Positions 35,531 through 44,102 are shown, numbered from the stretch's first letter. The stretch: DNA of 45,568 bases from a virus (IMGVR_UViG_3300031631_000006:1-45568), one strand, 5' to 3'. The notes: a model not told the origin generated them from the sequence alone. Program-made: numbers and translations.

Positions 35531-38059
35531 TTATTTAGTTAAAAATCTTTGGACCATAAACAATAATGCTTGCTCAGGATTAATAATACCTGATCTAGAT
35601 TTCTCTGTTGCTTCAATAGCTGCACTACACATCTTTAAAGGAATTTTATCAGTAATATCAGATTCTAGTTTATTAATAACATTCTCCCACCGAATAAAAT
35701 TAATGCCCCAAAACTTTTGTTTATCGGGTTTCTTACCAACTTTTTTCATTAAATAATATGAAACTGCATAAAAAGAATATCTATAACATAGAGAAATAAA
35801 TTCTTCCACCTTAGTACTATCAATTTCACTCATTATTTTAAATGGAGTTAATTTTTTCTTTGTATAAATATGCGCTAAAAATTTAATTACTTGAGGGCTA
35901 AGTTCTCCACTAGAGGATAATACATTAGATATAACCCTCTTTACTTCTTTTTTAGAAAGAGTTTTATCTTTTTCAGAATGTATTACAGCAACTATTTGCT
36001 CTAGTGTTGAAATACTATTTCTTGGTTGACAACCACACCCATCAACTACAGTCTTTAAATAAGGTTTAACTGATTTAGATACCTTAACACCGTATTCTTT
36101 TTTAGCTATAACATATAATCTCTTTGCCATCGCATTAACTGTAGGATACTCTAAATAAAGTTTTAAGCAACGTCCAAAAGTAGCTTTAGGTAATTTCTCA
36201 GGTGCAGTAGTACATAATATCCATATAGTTTTGGGCGGTGGTTCTTCAAGGGGTTTAAGAAGTTCTACTTTTGACTTAGGACTAGCATCTTGAATTTCAT
36301 CACAAATAATACATTTCATATTAAATCTTGGGGCATACTTAGTTAAATTTAATGTGTTTCTTATATTATCTATTTTGCCAGCTTCACCTGCTGCATTTAT
36401 TTCTATTATATCTGGATGACTTCCTGACAATGTCATTTTACAACTTTGACATTTCAAACATGGAGTTATACCTTTTAAATTTTCACAATTTACTATTGTA
36501 CCAATTAATCTTGCTAAGGTTGTATTATGTATTACAATACCATTCCCTATAAAATTAGCACCTTTAGGTATTGTAAGATCATAAACCTTTTTTCTTTTAT
36601 TAACCTTTTTAATATTAATAACTTTATCATAAAAAAACCTATGTTTAAATATAGTTCTAATTTTATTAGACATGTTAGGTAATACTAAATCTAATCCATG
36701 AAAATTAATATGTTCAATATAATTGTATGGTATTTTATTTAAAGTATTGCATCTAAATACTCCTGGTTTTTTAACTATTGGAAATTTTATACTAATATCA
36801 TCTGTGTAGTCAACACCGTATGTACCAGATCCATGTTCTATATCTTTTAATGAAGAATATAATGCTTGATAGATATGAGGTATACCATCCTTATCTTGCC
36901 ATTTTGATCTTATATATTCTTTTCTTATTTTGAATGTATCAAAAAATATATCCTTATTATTATTTTTTATAAAAATAGAAGAATACATCCTTTCTATTGG
37001 AGTATTAGAATTTCTTGCATAACTTTTATACCTAACTTTTTTTGATATTATACCAAAATTAGTAAGTAAAATGTGCAACTGATTACCCATTTTTTTACTT
37101 GCAGTACATAGCTCTATATCTCCTTTACTGGGTATATAACTATCACAACTAAAGTATCCAGAAAGGTATTCAATTATAATATTCTTGGGGCTTCTTAATA
37201 TTGAAAAAGGGATTTCTTTATATCTTGACCCCGCAAATTTTAAACCTATATTTTCCAGTAATCCTATTAATTGAACTGAACTAATTATAGATGTTTCTAC
37301 TTTACCTTTAAAAGAAGTAAATTTTGTTTTAATCCTAAATAATTTATAAACTAATTTACAATAATCTTTTTGAATTACTATATTGTTGGTGGAAAAAGAA
37401 AGTCCATTAGTTAATCCACCATTAGCTACAAGGTATCCCAAAAATCTAGCTAATTTTCTATTTACTCTTTTAGGGAAAGATATTTCTGTTGAATTATTAT
37501 CATGGTTACTATGTAAGTGGGTGAAATCCACATTGTATTTACTATTTGAAAATAAGAATTTATCTCTTTCAATACATATAAAATCACCTTTTTTTATTTT
37601 TGATAATTTTTTCCAGCGATGTTTCAAATCTTTACATAAAACGTAAACAGGATGTTCTGGTGTTCCTTCTAAACCATACCCATAATCAGTTTCTATTTTA
37701 ATTGTTTTTGATTTTTTACTAAAAACATGGGAAGTAGTTTTTACACCATTTTTTGTTAAGACTTTTATATTTTTTTCTTCAAAGCCATCAATATCCCCAA
37801 CTATTTCTTTAATGGGTATTAAACCATTGATAGTTGGTACTAATGTATCTCCAGTAACACACTTCCCGCTACCAGTTTGACCTGAAAGCAACCAAGTCTT
37901 TACTATTTGTCTTCTATTAAAATATCCAGATATAACTGATAATGCATGTTCATTTCCTACAATATCTTCTAATGATCTGGGTCTTACTTTAACAGCTAGT
38001 GCTTCTACTGCTTCCATATCATTAATTTCTTCATCATTATCTTTTTTCTTTGTTTTCAT
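35531..38059 (-). CDS. dnaX: Clamp loader ATPase (DnaX-like) with intein in the P-loop
   Basis: It loads the sliding clamp on DNA. From ATG 38059 (AAGG just upstream) 842 residues, 396 after splicing; a longer frame to 38089 lacks a ribosome site. RPRSLEDIVGNEHAL is the family start motif. Walker A GQTGSGK-TTLAR is interrupted by the intein after Lys. A zinc module CLKCQSC, SHPDIIEINAAGEAG, Walker B CIICDEIQDA, and the arginine-finger motif FGRC follow. The C-terminal half is helical. It overlaps the 38037-38918 gene by 23 nt. Confidence 0.9.
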   Translation of the reverse strand: MKTKKKDNDEEINDMEAVEALAVKVRPRSLEDIVGNEHALSVISGYFNRRQIVKTWLLSGQTGSGKCVTGDTLVPTINGLIPIKEIVGDIDGFEEKNIKVLTKNGVKTTSHVFSKKSKTIKIETDYGYGLEGTPEHPVYVLCKDLKHRWKKLSKIKKGDFICIERDKFLFSNSKYNVDFTHLHSNHDNNSTEISFPKRVNRKLARFLGYLVANGGLTNGLSFSTNNIVIQKDYCKLVYKLFRIKTKFTSFKGKVETSIISSVQLIGLLENIGLKFAGSRYKEIPFSILRSPKNIIIEYLSGYFSCDSYIPSKGDIELCTASKKMGNQLHILLTNFGIISKKVRYKSYARNSNTPIERMYSSIFIKNNNKDIFFDTFKIRKEYIRSKWQDKDGIPHIYQALYSSLKDIEHGSGTYGVDYTDDISIKFPIVKKPGVFRCNTLNKIPYNYIEHINFHGLDLVLPNMSNKIRTIFKHRFFYDKVINIKKVNKRKKVYDLTIPKGANFIGNGIVIHNTTLARLIGTIVNCENLKGITPCLKCQSCKMTLSGSHPDIIEINAAGEAGKIDNIRNTLNLTKYAPRFNMKCIICDEIQDASPKSKVELLKPLEEPPPKTIWILCTTAPEKLPKATFGRCLKLYLEYPTVNAMAKRLYVIAKKEYGVKVSKSVKPYLKTVVDGCGCQPRNSISTLEQIVAVIHSEKDKTLSKKEVKRVISNVLSSSGELSPQVIKFLAHIYTKKKLTPFKIMSEIDSTKVEEFISLCYRYSFYAVSYYLMKKVGKKPDKQKFWGINFIRWENVINKLESDITDKIPLKMCSAAIEATEKSRSGIINPEQALLFMVQRFLTK
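36524..37861 (-). mobile_element. Clamp-loader intein, LAGLIDADG type, degenerate
   Basis: 446 residues, Cys1 (CVTGDTLVPT) to His-Asn (GIVIHN), +1 Thr. Splicing blocks are typical (GTPEHPVYVL; VYDLTIPKGANFIGN). The first endonuclease motif is FLGYLVANG, with Asn147 replacing the catalytic Asp; the second is GYFSCDSY, which keeps Asp240 but loses the usual Gly. Cleavage is probably impaired. It sits between Lys and Thr of the P-loop, the most constrained point of the ATPase. Confidence 0.92.
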
Positions 38060-38918
38060 TATCCTTTTTCCCATTAACAATAGTTTCATTATCTAATTTT
38101 CTGTCACTTGAATACATCTTAATAGTTTCTAATAGAACATCTAAGGTGAGGTCACAAAATTCATCAATCCAATCGCCAATATAATATAAACTATTAGAAC
38201 ATTCCATGACACCAAAAACAATAGGATCTTTTGCTTTCTCTACTTCTTTCTTAGTAGGCTTTGAATTTTCTCCAAGTGGATCATAGTGAAGAATTACAAA
38301 ATTATCAAATACACCTAAAGATATTGCATGATCAATTTGTTTTAGTATATCAAACGGTATTAGTCTATTGAAGTTTTTGATCCAATCAAGTTTAAGAGAC
38401 TTGTTACTGTACTTCTGAAACTTAATAATATCATCTTCTTTAATATAAATATCATATCCGTTATCAACTAATTTAAGTTCTTTATTTATACGCTCTCTTT
38501 CTTCTTCTAAAGTTTCTGCAAATGATGTTTGACCAACTGCTTTGGCTTGGCTTATTAAAACATCTATTGTTTCCTCAGACCTTATAGTAATCCTCTTAAC
38601 ATGTAATAGAGACCTCTTAACTTGTTTAAAGAATTTCTCTGGTGAAAACATATAAGTTATCATATATACTAAAACAGCTTTAGGAGATATTTTAAATAGC
38701 TTCAAAACATTTTTAAATTTAGATTCAGTTGCCCCATTTATAGCATATATAGTAGTGTTATCAAATGCTGTTGTGCTTCCTGTAGTAGTATTTCCTGTAG
38801 TAGTATTTCCTGTATGTACCCATGAACTATTACCACCAAAACTAACTTCCGTACCTCTAGCATTGTTATCTGATTTTTTAAATTTCTTGAATATTGAAAG
38901 TCTTCCATCTTTTAACAT
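38037..38918 (-). CDS. Unknown protein with TTG-type repeats
   Basis: 293 residues, not recognised. A short GNTTTGNTTTGSTTA repeat at about residues 37-51 marks a flexible linker. A hydrophobic stretch (PKAVLVYMITYMFS, about 79-92) and long charged helices follow. The tail is Lys/Asn/Glu rich. It overlaps the clamp-loader start, so it may be a clamp-loader or replication partner, but no family is visible. Confidence 0.6.
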   Translation of the reverse strand: MLKDGRLSIFKKFKKSDNNARGTEVSFGGNSSWVHTGNTTTGNTTTGSTTAFDNTTIYAINGATESKFKNVLKLFKISPKAVLVYMITYMFSPEKFFKQVKRSLLHVKRITIRSEETIDVLISQAKAVGQTSFAETLEEERERINKELKLVDNGYDIYIKEDDIIKFQKYSNKSLKLDWIKNFNRLIPFDILKQIDHAISLGVFDNFVILHYDPLGENSKPTKKEVEKAKDPIVFGVMECSNSLYYIGDWIDEFCDLTLDVLLETIKMYSSDRKLDNETIVNGKKDNENKEKR

Positions 38919-38930
38919 GACTGTCTCCTT

Positions 38931-39101
38931 CTATTTAATTTTCTTAACCCACTTATTTCCTAATATTAGGTATTGCATGTAACGCCAGAAGAAATTTGGT
39001 TCTTTTCCTTTAGATGGAGTCCAAATAATCCCATCATCACTAAGGCTTTTACCGAACAAATGACACTTCCAGTCTGAAAATACCTCTATTTCTTCTTCCA
39101 T
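38931..39101 (-). CDS. Unknown small protein
   Basis: 56 residues from ATG 39101, chosen over a longer frame to 39128 because AAGAGGTG lies just upstream. It starts MEEEIEVFSDWKCHLFG and is Trp-rich (four Trp). Not recognised. The ATCGTTTATAATG motif at 39127-39142 lies about 30 nt upstream. Confidence 0.55.
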   Translation of the reverse strand: MEEEIEVFSDWKCHLFGKSLSDDGIIWTPSKGKEPNFFWRYMQYLILGNKWVKKIK

Positions 39102-39126
39102 AACACACCTCTTATTATTGTAGTTC

Positions 39127-39142
39127 ACATTATAAACGATAT
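39127..39142 (-). promoter_or_regulatory. ATCGTTTATAAT promoter-like motif
   Basis: The minus strand reads AAATATCGTTTATAATGTG about 30 nt before the 39101 start, with a good TATAAT. No TTGACA -35 box was found. It shares ATCGTTT with three other intergenic sites. Confidence 0.4.
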
Positions 39143-39574
39143 TTAGTTATATTCTTTATATTTTATAATATTTACATACTCTTCTACTTTTACTTTTTTA
39201 TTAAGCTTTCTTTTTAGCTGTTCTTTAACATAACAAACAAATACTTTTTTATTGTTCTTTATCATTATATCTATCATGTGCTGGGTACCCCTGCTATTAT
39301 CTTTTTGTATAGCTAATAAAGCAGTACCATAGTTACCCATCTCTTTGTTTCTAATATAACCAGCGGATCTTCCGTAAGCATCCCAATCAGCAGGAAATTT
39401 AACTAATTTAATTTCACTATGTTTTGCTAAGTATTCTCCTAAAAAATCAACACCATTAGCACCACCACTAATAATCTCTTTAATACTATTCTTACTTATA
39501 GTAAAGTATTTTAAAGTATTTATTAAAAATTCAATATCAGTTATTGTTCTAGAACCCGCTATTATTAATTTCAT
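39143..39574 (-). CDS. SLOG/YspA-like (DUF2493-type) nucleotide-binding protein
   Basis: 143 residues. GSRT (7-10), SGGANGVD (36-43), FPADWDAYGRSAG (60-72) and YIRNKEM (73-79) match the small YpsA/SLOG Rossmann family, which binds nucleotides or their derivatives. Phages often carry single SLOG-domain genes; their role is unknown, with proposed links to nucleotide signals. Confidence 0.85.
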   Translation of the reverse strand: MKLIIAGSRTITDIEFLINTLKYFTISKNSIKEIISGGANGVDFLGEYLAKHSEIKLVKFPADWDAYGRSAGYIRNKEMGNYGTALLAIQKDNSRGTQHMIDIMIKNNKKVFVCYVKEQLKRKLNKKVKVEEYVNIIKYKEYN

Positions 39575-39615
39575 TATTTTGGTATCCTATAAAGGGCAAT
39601 ATAAATCTATAATCA

Positions 39616-40416
39616 TTACAAAGCACACCTACCATTATTACCTTCTACATTAACATTACCTTCTACATCTAGGAACTCTTCTATTTTCTTTGTACCAAAA
39701 TACTTTAATAAAAATCTTAATCTAGCAAGACTTACTTTTATGGTTTTATCTTTTATCTTTCGAAGTTTTATTTTATCACCCTTAACTAAATATTCTATTT
39801 CTTTTTTAATAGTTGTTAGGTATTCTGATAATTCAGTATATACTTTTTTATTTTCATCTGTAAGTAATCTATTATCTACTATGTAATCATCAAAAATTTT
39901 ATAATCTTGCGTTTCAATTGCAGTTACAAATGCTACAATGGTTGGTTCATAAATATAATCAGGCAAACTTGATAAAAAAGTATTAAACAATACAGATAAA
40001 ATAGAACCATTACCTAAATGCTTAGTACTACACTTTTCAAATTTTATATCAGAACAATAATTAAACTTTCTTTTAGTCATTAAAAGTAATTTCTTATAAT
40101 CTAAGTTTTTAAAGAATATAAGTCCTGAATTATTTATATTAGAATCTAGAAGTATAACAGGTTGATTTAAACTTATATGCTTAACCAAACTAGGATTTTC
40201 CCATAAAACAGGTGGTCTTTTTAATATATTTAAGAAATGCTGTAATATTTCAAAACTAGTAAAACCAAATATAGTTCTTTTTTGAATACCAAGTTCTTGC
40301 TTAGGATCAAGCATCATTTTAAAATTTAAATTTTTACTCTCTAATAAGTCTTTAACCTCTTTCTGTGGCGTATTTAAACAAACTAGTATCTTTTTAGTAA
40401 TCTTTACTTTCCCCAT
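39616..40416 (-). CDS. Unknown protein
   Basis: 266 residues, not recognised. The beginning (KILVCLNTPQKEVKDLLESK) and the helical C-terminal half are loosely reminiscent of clamp-loader delta-type subunits, but no motif supports that. An AAGGAGG ribosome site precedes ATG 40416. The tail repeats VEGN (DVEGNVNVEGNNG). Confidence 0.55.
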   Translation of the reverse strand: MGKVKITKKILVCLNTPQKEVKDLLESKNLNFKMMLDPKQELGIQKRTIFGFTSFEILQHFLNILKRPPVLWENPSLVKHISLNQPVILLDSNINNSGLIFFKNLDYKKLLLMTKRKFNYCSDIKFEKCSTKHLGNGSILSVLFNTFLSSLPDYIYEPTIVAFVTAIETQDYKIFDDYIVDNRLLTDENKKVYTELSEYLTTIKKEIEYLVKGDKIKLRKIKDKTIKVSLARLRFLLKYFGTKKIEEFLDVEGNVNVEGNNGRCAL

Positions 40417-40585
40417 TTACCCTCCTTAGAATGCAATTCTACGATATATTATAATCTGCTATGATTTACACGACTATTTAAAAATGAGGTAAAATGTACC
40501 GTTTACCTTGTGTGTTAGCTATAACAATCTGGTTATTAACATAGCTAATCAGCTCTATTTTTTAATTATCCCTGTTTGACAATTG

Positions 40586-40604
40586 TAATAATATAAACGA
40601 TTTA
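40586..40604 (-). promoter_or_regulatory. ATCGTTTATATTATT promoter-like motif
   Basis: The minus strand reads AATAAATCGTTTATATTATT, 170 nt upstream of the 39616-40416 start and just downstream of the 40624-40671 element. Same shared ATCGTTT as the other sites. Between it and the gene lies an inverted repeat TTAGCTAT/ATAGCTAA (40515-40522 with 40541-40548). Confidence 0.35.
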
Positions 40605-40623
40605 TTATATATATCTGTACTTT

Positions 40624-40671
40624 CATAGTGGAGTCACAAGGAAACTATGAAGTCTTTAGCTTCGTGGTAGT
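40624..40671. repeat. Dispersed hairpin element, copy 2
   Basis: 48 nt identical to 30786-30833 at 44 positions. It contains GAAG/CTTC around a 7-nt loop (40649-40663) with outer ACTA/TAGT. It overlaps the 3' end of the small CxxC gene at 40645-40791 in one frame. In another minus-strand frame it reads YHEAKDFIVSL then a stop, as copy 1 does (YHETKDFVVSL). Confidence 0.6.
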
Positions 40672-40791
40672 ACTACTATAGAAGTTGCATGATGTAATCT
40701 TATAATTATCATCATTAACAATACTACATTGTTTCTTATATATACAGGTTAAACATAGTGATTCTCCATCCATACTGATGTAGTTAGGCAT
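40645..40791 (-). CDS. Small Cys-rich protein
   Basis: 48 residues, ATG 40791 with AAAGGAG 8 nt upstream. It has CLTCIYKKQC, then a Cys 13 residues on followed by NFY: the C-x2-C-x5-C-x12-C-x2-Y pattern also seen in the TerL N-terminus and the helicase intein, probably a small zinc or Fe-S knuckle. The last dozen residues overlap the dispersed element, and a one-base shift there would give a YHEAKDFIVSL ending instead of TTTKLKTS. Confidence 0.55.
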   Translation of the reverse strand: MPNYISMDGESLCLTCIYKKQCSIVNDDNYKITSCNFYSSTTTKLKTS

Positions 40792-41159
40792 GATAAATAC
40801 TCCTTTGTTTTATTTGAATTACTTAATCTGAAAATCGTTAGTAGATTAAAAATTAAATAATAGTAAATGTAGATTTTAAAATAAATAATACACCTTCGGT
40901 GTGTAACTTTGATACAAAATTACTTAATACAACGATTTGCAAAGTTATGTCATAAGGTTTAAAACCCTTGATTAGAGCCACTAATCACTACTTTTGAGGG
41001 TACTTAAATTATCAGTAATTATCAATTTTACACACTCTTAGCAGGTTTAAGTGATTGGGTTTAATAGTTTTAATATCATCAAGTAATTCTTTATCAGGTT
41101 TAAGAATAGTTATATTTCTATTAGATTCAACTATCTAATATGATCTATATAGTTATTAA
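40792..41159. other. Non-coding or decayed stretch with small structures
   Basis: No convincing gene. It contains a tight hairpin ACACC-TTC-GGTGT (40890-40902, followed by a weak T-rich stretch on the minus strand) and a nested structure ACCCT/AGGGT (40964-40968 with 40997-41001) around GATTA/TAATC (40970-40974 with 40982-40986). A minus-strand open stretch of 40 codons without a start codon (NITILKPDKELLDDIKTIKP and on) at about 41018-41140 could be the remnant of a gene. Confidence 0.35.
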
Positions 41160-41702
41160 TTATTTTTCTAACTTTTTATTCTTATTTATATAAAAATCTT
41201 TAAGTAAAATATTAATCCTATTATCTATGTCAGACAAGTTATCAAAAGTTTGCTCATAAAAATCCATAAGAATTTTCTTAACTAACCTATTATTCTTTTT
41301 AGTAAATTTATGCCTATATTTATCCATATTATAGTGACTACATAATTTTTCAGACTCAACTCGTTTGAGATAAAATAATTTCTCATTATTTTTATATTGT
41401 TTAATATTTTTTTTAATATTTTCAATTGTAATTCTACTGCTATAAAACTCACCAAGGAAATTACCACGCATACGACCTATAACAGTCATTTGACCAGAAC
41501 AATCTTTTGCATATATATCAACCCCTCCCTCGGATGTATCGTATTCAATTCTATACTCACCACCATAATCGTTTAACCCATCCATCCTCAAAGAATAAGT
41601 AGTATCTTCTACTAATGCGCGATCTATTAGATAATACTCTTTATCAGTAATATAACCCAAATATATTTTAATTGTTTTACCATCTATAATTTTTTTAATC
41701 AT
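41160..41702 (-). CDS. Unknown protein
   Basis: 180 residues, not recognised. The N-terminal 90 residues are beta-rich with many Tyr/Asp (YRIEYDTSEGGVDIYAKD). The C-terminal half is a basic helical region with many Lys/Asn. It lies 15 nt downstream of the polymerase-like gene. Confidence 0.6.
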   Translation of the reverse strand: MIKKIIDGKTIKIYLGYITDKEYYLIDRALVEDTTYSLRMDGLNDYGGEYRIEYDTSEGGVDIYAKDCSGQMTVIGRMRGNFLGEFYSSRITIENIKKNIKQYKNNEKLFYLKRVESEKLCSHYNMDKYRHKFTKKNNRLVKKILMDFYEQTFDNLSDIDNRINILLKDFYINKNKKLEK

Positions 41703-41717
41703 ACTGTGCCCCTTTTT

Positions 41718-43298
41718 TTAATTAAGTAAATCTTCGTATTTTTTAATTTCTTTCTTACTGCATAATGGTTTTTCAACTAAAATAGGATTTCTAAAGCCGG
41801 AAAGTAAACTAGCTTTCCTAATTAATCTTTTAAATACCTTTTCATCTGGTTTTTCCATTACTAATCCATCATGTTCATTATGAAACACTTTTATATTGTT
41901 ATCGCTGCAAAGATTAGTTAGATTGTGTATGAAGCTAGATTCAGTTCCTTGCAATATAAAAGCTGCTAACTGCTTTTTAAATTTTGAAGATTCATTCTTA
42001 GTAGCTAATTTCATAGTTTCTGTATTATATAACTCACCATCTACCATGCAAAATTCTTTTAAAAATTTACAACTAGCATTTTTCCAGTATCTAGCACCAT
42101 TAGATTTATATGAAATTGTTTTATCTTTCGAGACCAGTAATTTTGATCTTAATTTTTTAGAAGCTGATAGTAATTCTCTTAATTCTTTATATATTTTTTC
42201 ATATATTTTTTTATAAGTATTAGGATAGTCTTTTTTTAATAGTTCGCAAACAGAAGCTCTATGAATCTCAAATTCTTCACCATTTATATAATATAAACGA
42301 TTATTAGTTCCTAGAGTAGATCCAAAAAATATAGAGTATAAAAACTTTTTCCATAATTCTACTGTTATACCTAATTTTTTAGCTATTTTAGTTTTAATAT
42401 CCTTAGACTCTAAGTAATTATCCAACCATTCACATTCTATTTCAAACTTATCAAAAAATTGTTGTAAAACATATGCCTGACTCGACTTCAAATCATAATT
42501 AACATAACCAGTATCCATTAAAAGTAGATATTTAAAGTATCTATTTGCATTTTGAAAACCACCACCTCTTTCTATTAGCCTGCCTGTTTTTAGAACCTCA
42601 TGCACAGGAGTGTAATTATACAGATCTCCTTTAACATGTTTTAAACCTTGAACTCTAAAAGTAGACATAGCTATATTATAATTTATAATAATGAAACTAA
42701 GTTTTTTACTCTTAGGATTATTTTTCAACTTTTTTCTAATTTTATCCGCGTATTTATTAATTTGTTTTGTATTAATTAATCCTTCTGAAATGTTATTAAT
42801 TGATTTAATGATAAGTTTAGGTTGATTAAATCTCTTAGTACCTTCATGATACGAAACTAAGTTATTTAAAGGTTTTAATTTACTAGAAGTGTAAGTCATT
42901 AGATTGTATTTACAATCTGAATTACCATCGTAAAGATCAGTTATATTTATTAAAATATCTGAATTTAGCTTATACTCTCTTGATTTCTTATTATTTATAC
43001 TGTGTGGGAGCCATTCCATATAATGCTTAAACAATTTAGCCGGTTTAAAGCCCCTATGAAAATTTCTTTCGAGTAATTTAGAATACATTGGTATACTATC
43101 CCAACATCGGTACTTTTTCTTATTTTGCCCCCTAATAAAGGTTGAACCAACTATCTGTGCAAAAAATCTATAACAATCATGCCTCAACCAAGGTTCTGAA
43201 TTTATGTTTGGAATACTATTTATAAGTTCTTTTATATATTTAGGCACTTCTTTGTTTACCGGGTATCTATCTAAAATGTACCCTTTGGGACTGTTCAT
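41718..43298 (-). CDS. Divergent family A polymerase-like protein
   Basis: 526 residues from ATG 43298, which has AGGAGG upstream; a longer frame to 43346 has no ribosome site. Family A landmarks in order: TGRLIERGGGFQNANR (238-253; compare TGRL...NLQN in DNA polymerase I), motif A YVNYDLKSSQAYVL with Asp269, motif B region WKKFLYSIFFGSTLG (316-330), the QGTESSF segment (450-456; QGTAAD in Pol I), and motif C FHNEHDGLV with Asp477. There is no 3'-5' exonuclease domain. The Glu after SQI in Pol I and the O-helix Lys seem replaced. It could be a DNA polymerase, a primase-like or an RNA polymerase-like enzyme. Confidence 0.78.
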   Translation of the reverse strand: MNSPKGYILDRYPVNKEVPKYIKELINSIPNINSEPWLRHDCYRFFAQIVGSTFIRGQNKKKYRCWDSIPMYSKLLERNFHRGFKPAKLFKHYMEWLPHSINNKKSREYKLNSDILINITDLYDGNSDCKYNLMTYTSSKLKPLNNLVSYHEGTKRFNQPKLIIKSINNISEGLINTKQINKYADKIRKKLKNNPKSKKLSFIIINYNIAMSTFRVQGLKHVKGDLYNYTPVHEVLKTGRLIERGGGFQNANRYFKYLLLMDTGYVNYDLKSSQAYVLQQFFDKFEIECEWLDNYLESKDIKTKIAKKLGITVELWKKFLYSIFFGSTLGTNNRLYYINGEEFEIHRASVCELLKKDYPNTYKKIYEKIYKELRELLSASKKLRSKLLVSKDKTISYKSNGARYWKNASCKFLKEFCMVDGELYNTETMKLATKNESSKFKKQLAAFILQGTESSFIHNLTNLCSDNNIKVFHNEHDGLVMEKPDEKVFKRLIRKASLLSGFRNPILVEKPLCSKKEIKKYEDLLN

Positions 43299-43519
43299 AA
43301 AACCTCCTATTATCAATTTTAACCATTGTATGTAAACTGATAACAATTTATATATACGTGTTATTTATACGTATTTATTTTTTATATGTTTGCACGTATA
43401 TTTTCAATTAGGGCTCTTTGATCTATACTAGTAGTTTACTATAACGTAAGCGGGTATACATGTAAGGATTGACAAATCTACGTATTTTTTACCATAAGAT
43501 TTGCGAAACTAAGGGTATA

Positions 43520-43721
43520 GATAAAGATAGAAGATAAAGATAGAAGATAAAGATAGAAGATAAAGATAGAAGATAAAGATAGAAGATAAAGATAGAAGAT
43601 AAAGATAGAAGATAAAAAGATAGAAGATAGAAGATAAAGATTTGAAGATAAAGATAGAAGATAGAAGATAAAGATAGAAGATAGAAGATAAAGATAGAAG
43701 ATAGAAGATAAAGATTTGAAG
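43520..43721. repeat. 13-nt tandem repeat in a C-free non-coding region
   Basis: Unit AAAGATAGAAGAT repeated about seven times without a break, then mixed with shorter AGAAGAT units and two GATTTGAAGA variants. The period is 13, so it is unlikely to be coding. The plus strand has no C from 43510 to 43745 (236 nt). The surrounding gap (43299-43985) holds no gene. 43350-43450 contains several ACGT-centred palindromes (ATACGTGT, ATACGTAT, CACGTATA). An origin or an iteron/partition-type site is possible. Confidence 0.8.
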
Positions 43722-43985
43722 AGTAAAAAAAAATGTTAATATGTTCTTTTAATCATTATATTAACCTTTTTTGTAAGTTACTGATTTTACTACTAATACT
43801 GATTCTGCCTATATATAGTACGACTATCAAAATAGTGGAGAATTAGCGTCTCTAAACTACCAATTAGCCTAGTAGAATTGCTTATTAACCTAGCAAAAAA
43901 GGCCTAAAAATAAAAAATTACCTTTTATAGCAGGATTATTTAATATCACAAAAATTTGTAATAAGGATTAGTTATAATTACTACC

Positions 43986-44098
43986 TTATGTTTTTGTTTT
44001 TTGTTTTAAATAAACTTCATAGCCCAATCTAATTTTATCTTCACAATGCTTAATAACTTTTTTAACTTTCTTTTTGTTTTTAATAGTAAATTTGTCAA
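43986..44098 (-). pseudogene. Small basic open frame, start or frame unclear
   Basis: The minus strand encodes a coding-like stretch FTIKNKKKVKKVIKHC, then EDKIRLGYEVYLKQK. No normal start exists in that frame: it begins right after the TAG of the 44103-44588 gene. A TTG at 44098 with AAGGA upstream lies one frame away, and one extra A would join them into 37 residues. The IRLG part resembles the QueE C-terminus (DNIRLGCQLHKV), so a QueE fragment is an alternative. Confidence 0.35.
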
Positions 44099-44102
44099 TG
44101 TA

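Noticed and set aside
38059-38089. Longer start for the clamp loader
   Set aside because: The upstream ATG has no ribosome site, while ATG 38059 has AAGG close by and directly precedes the conserved region.
43469-43500. Plus-strand TTGACA promoter
   Set aside because: A TTGACA is present, but no -10 box at 16-18 nt and no plus-strand gene follows.
43520-43721. CRISPR array
   Set aside because: Repeats are contiguous 13-mers without unique spacers, and no cas genes are present. The Cas4-like nuclease is far away and lacks the Fe-S cysteines.
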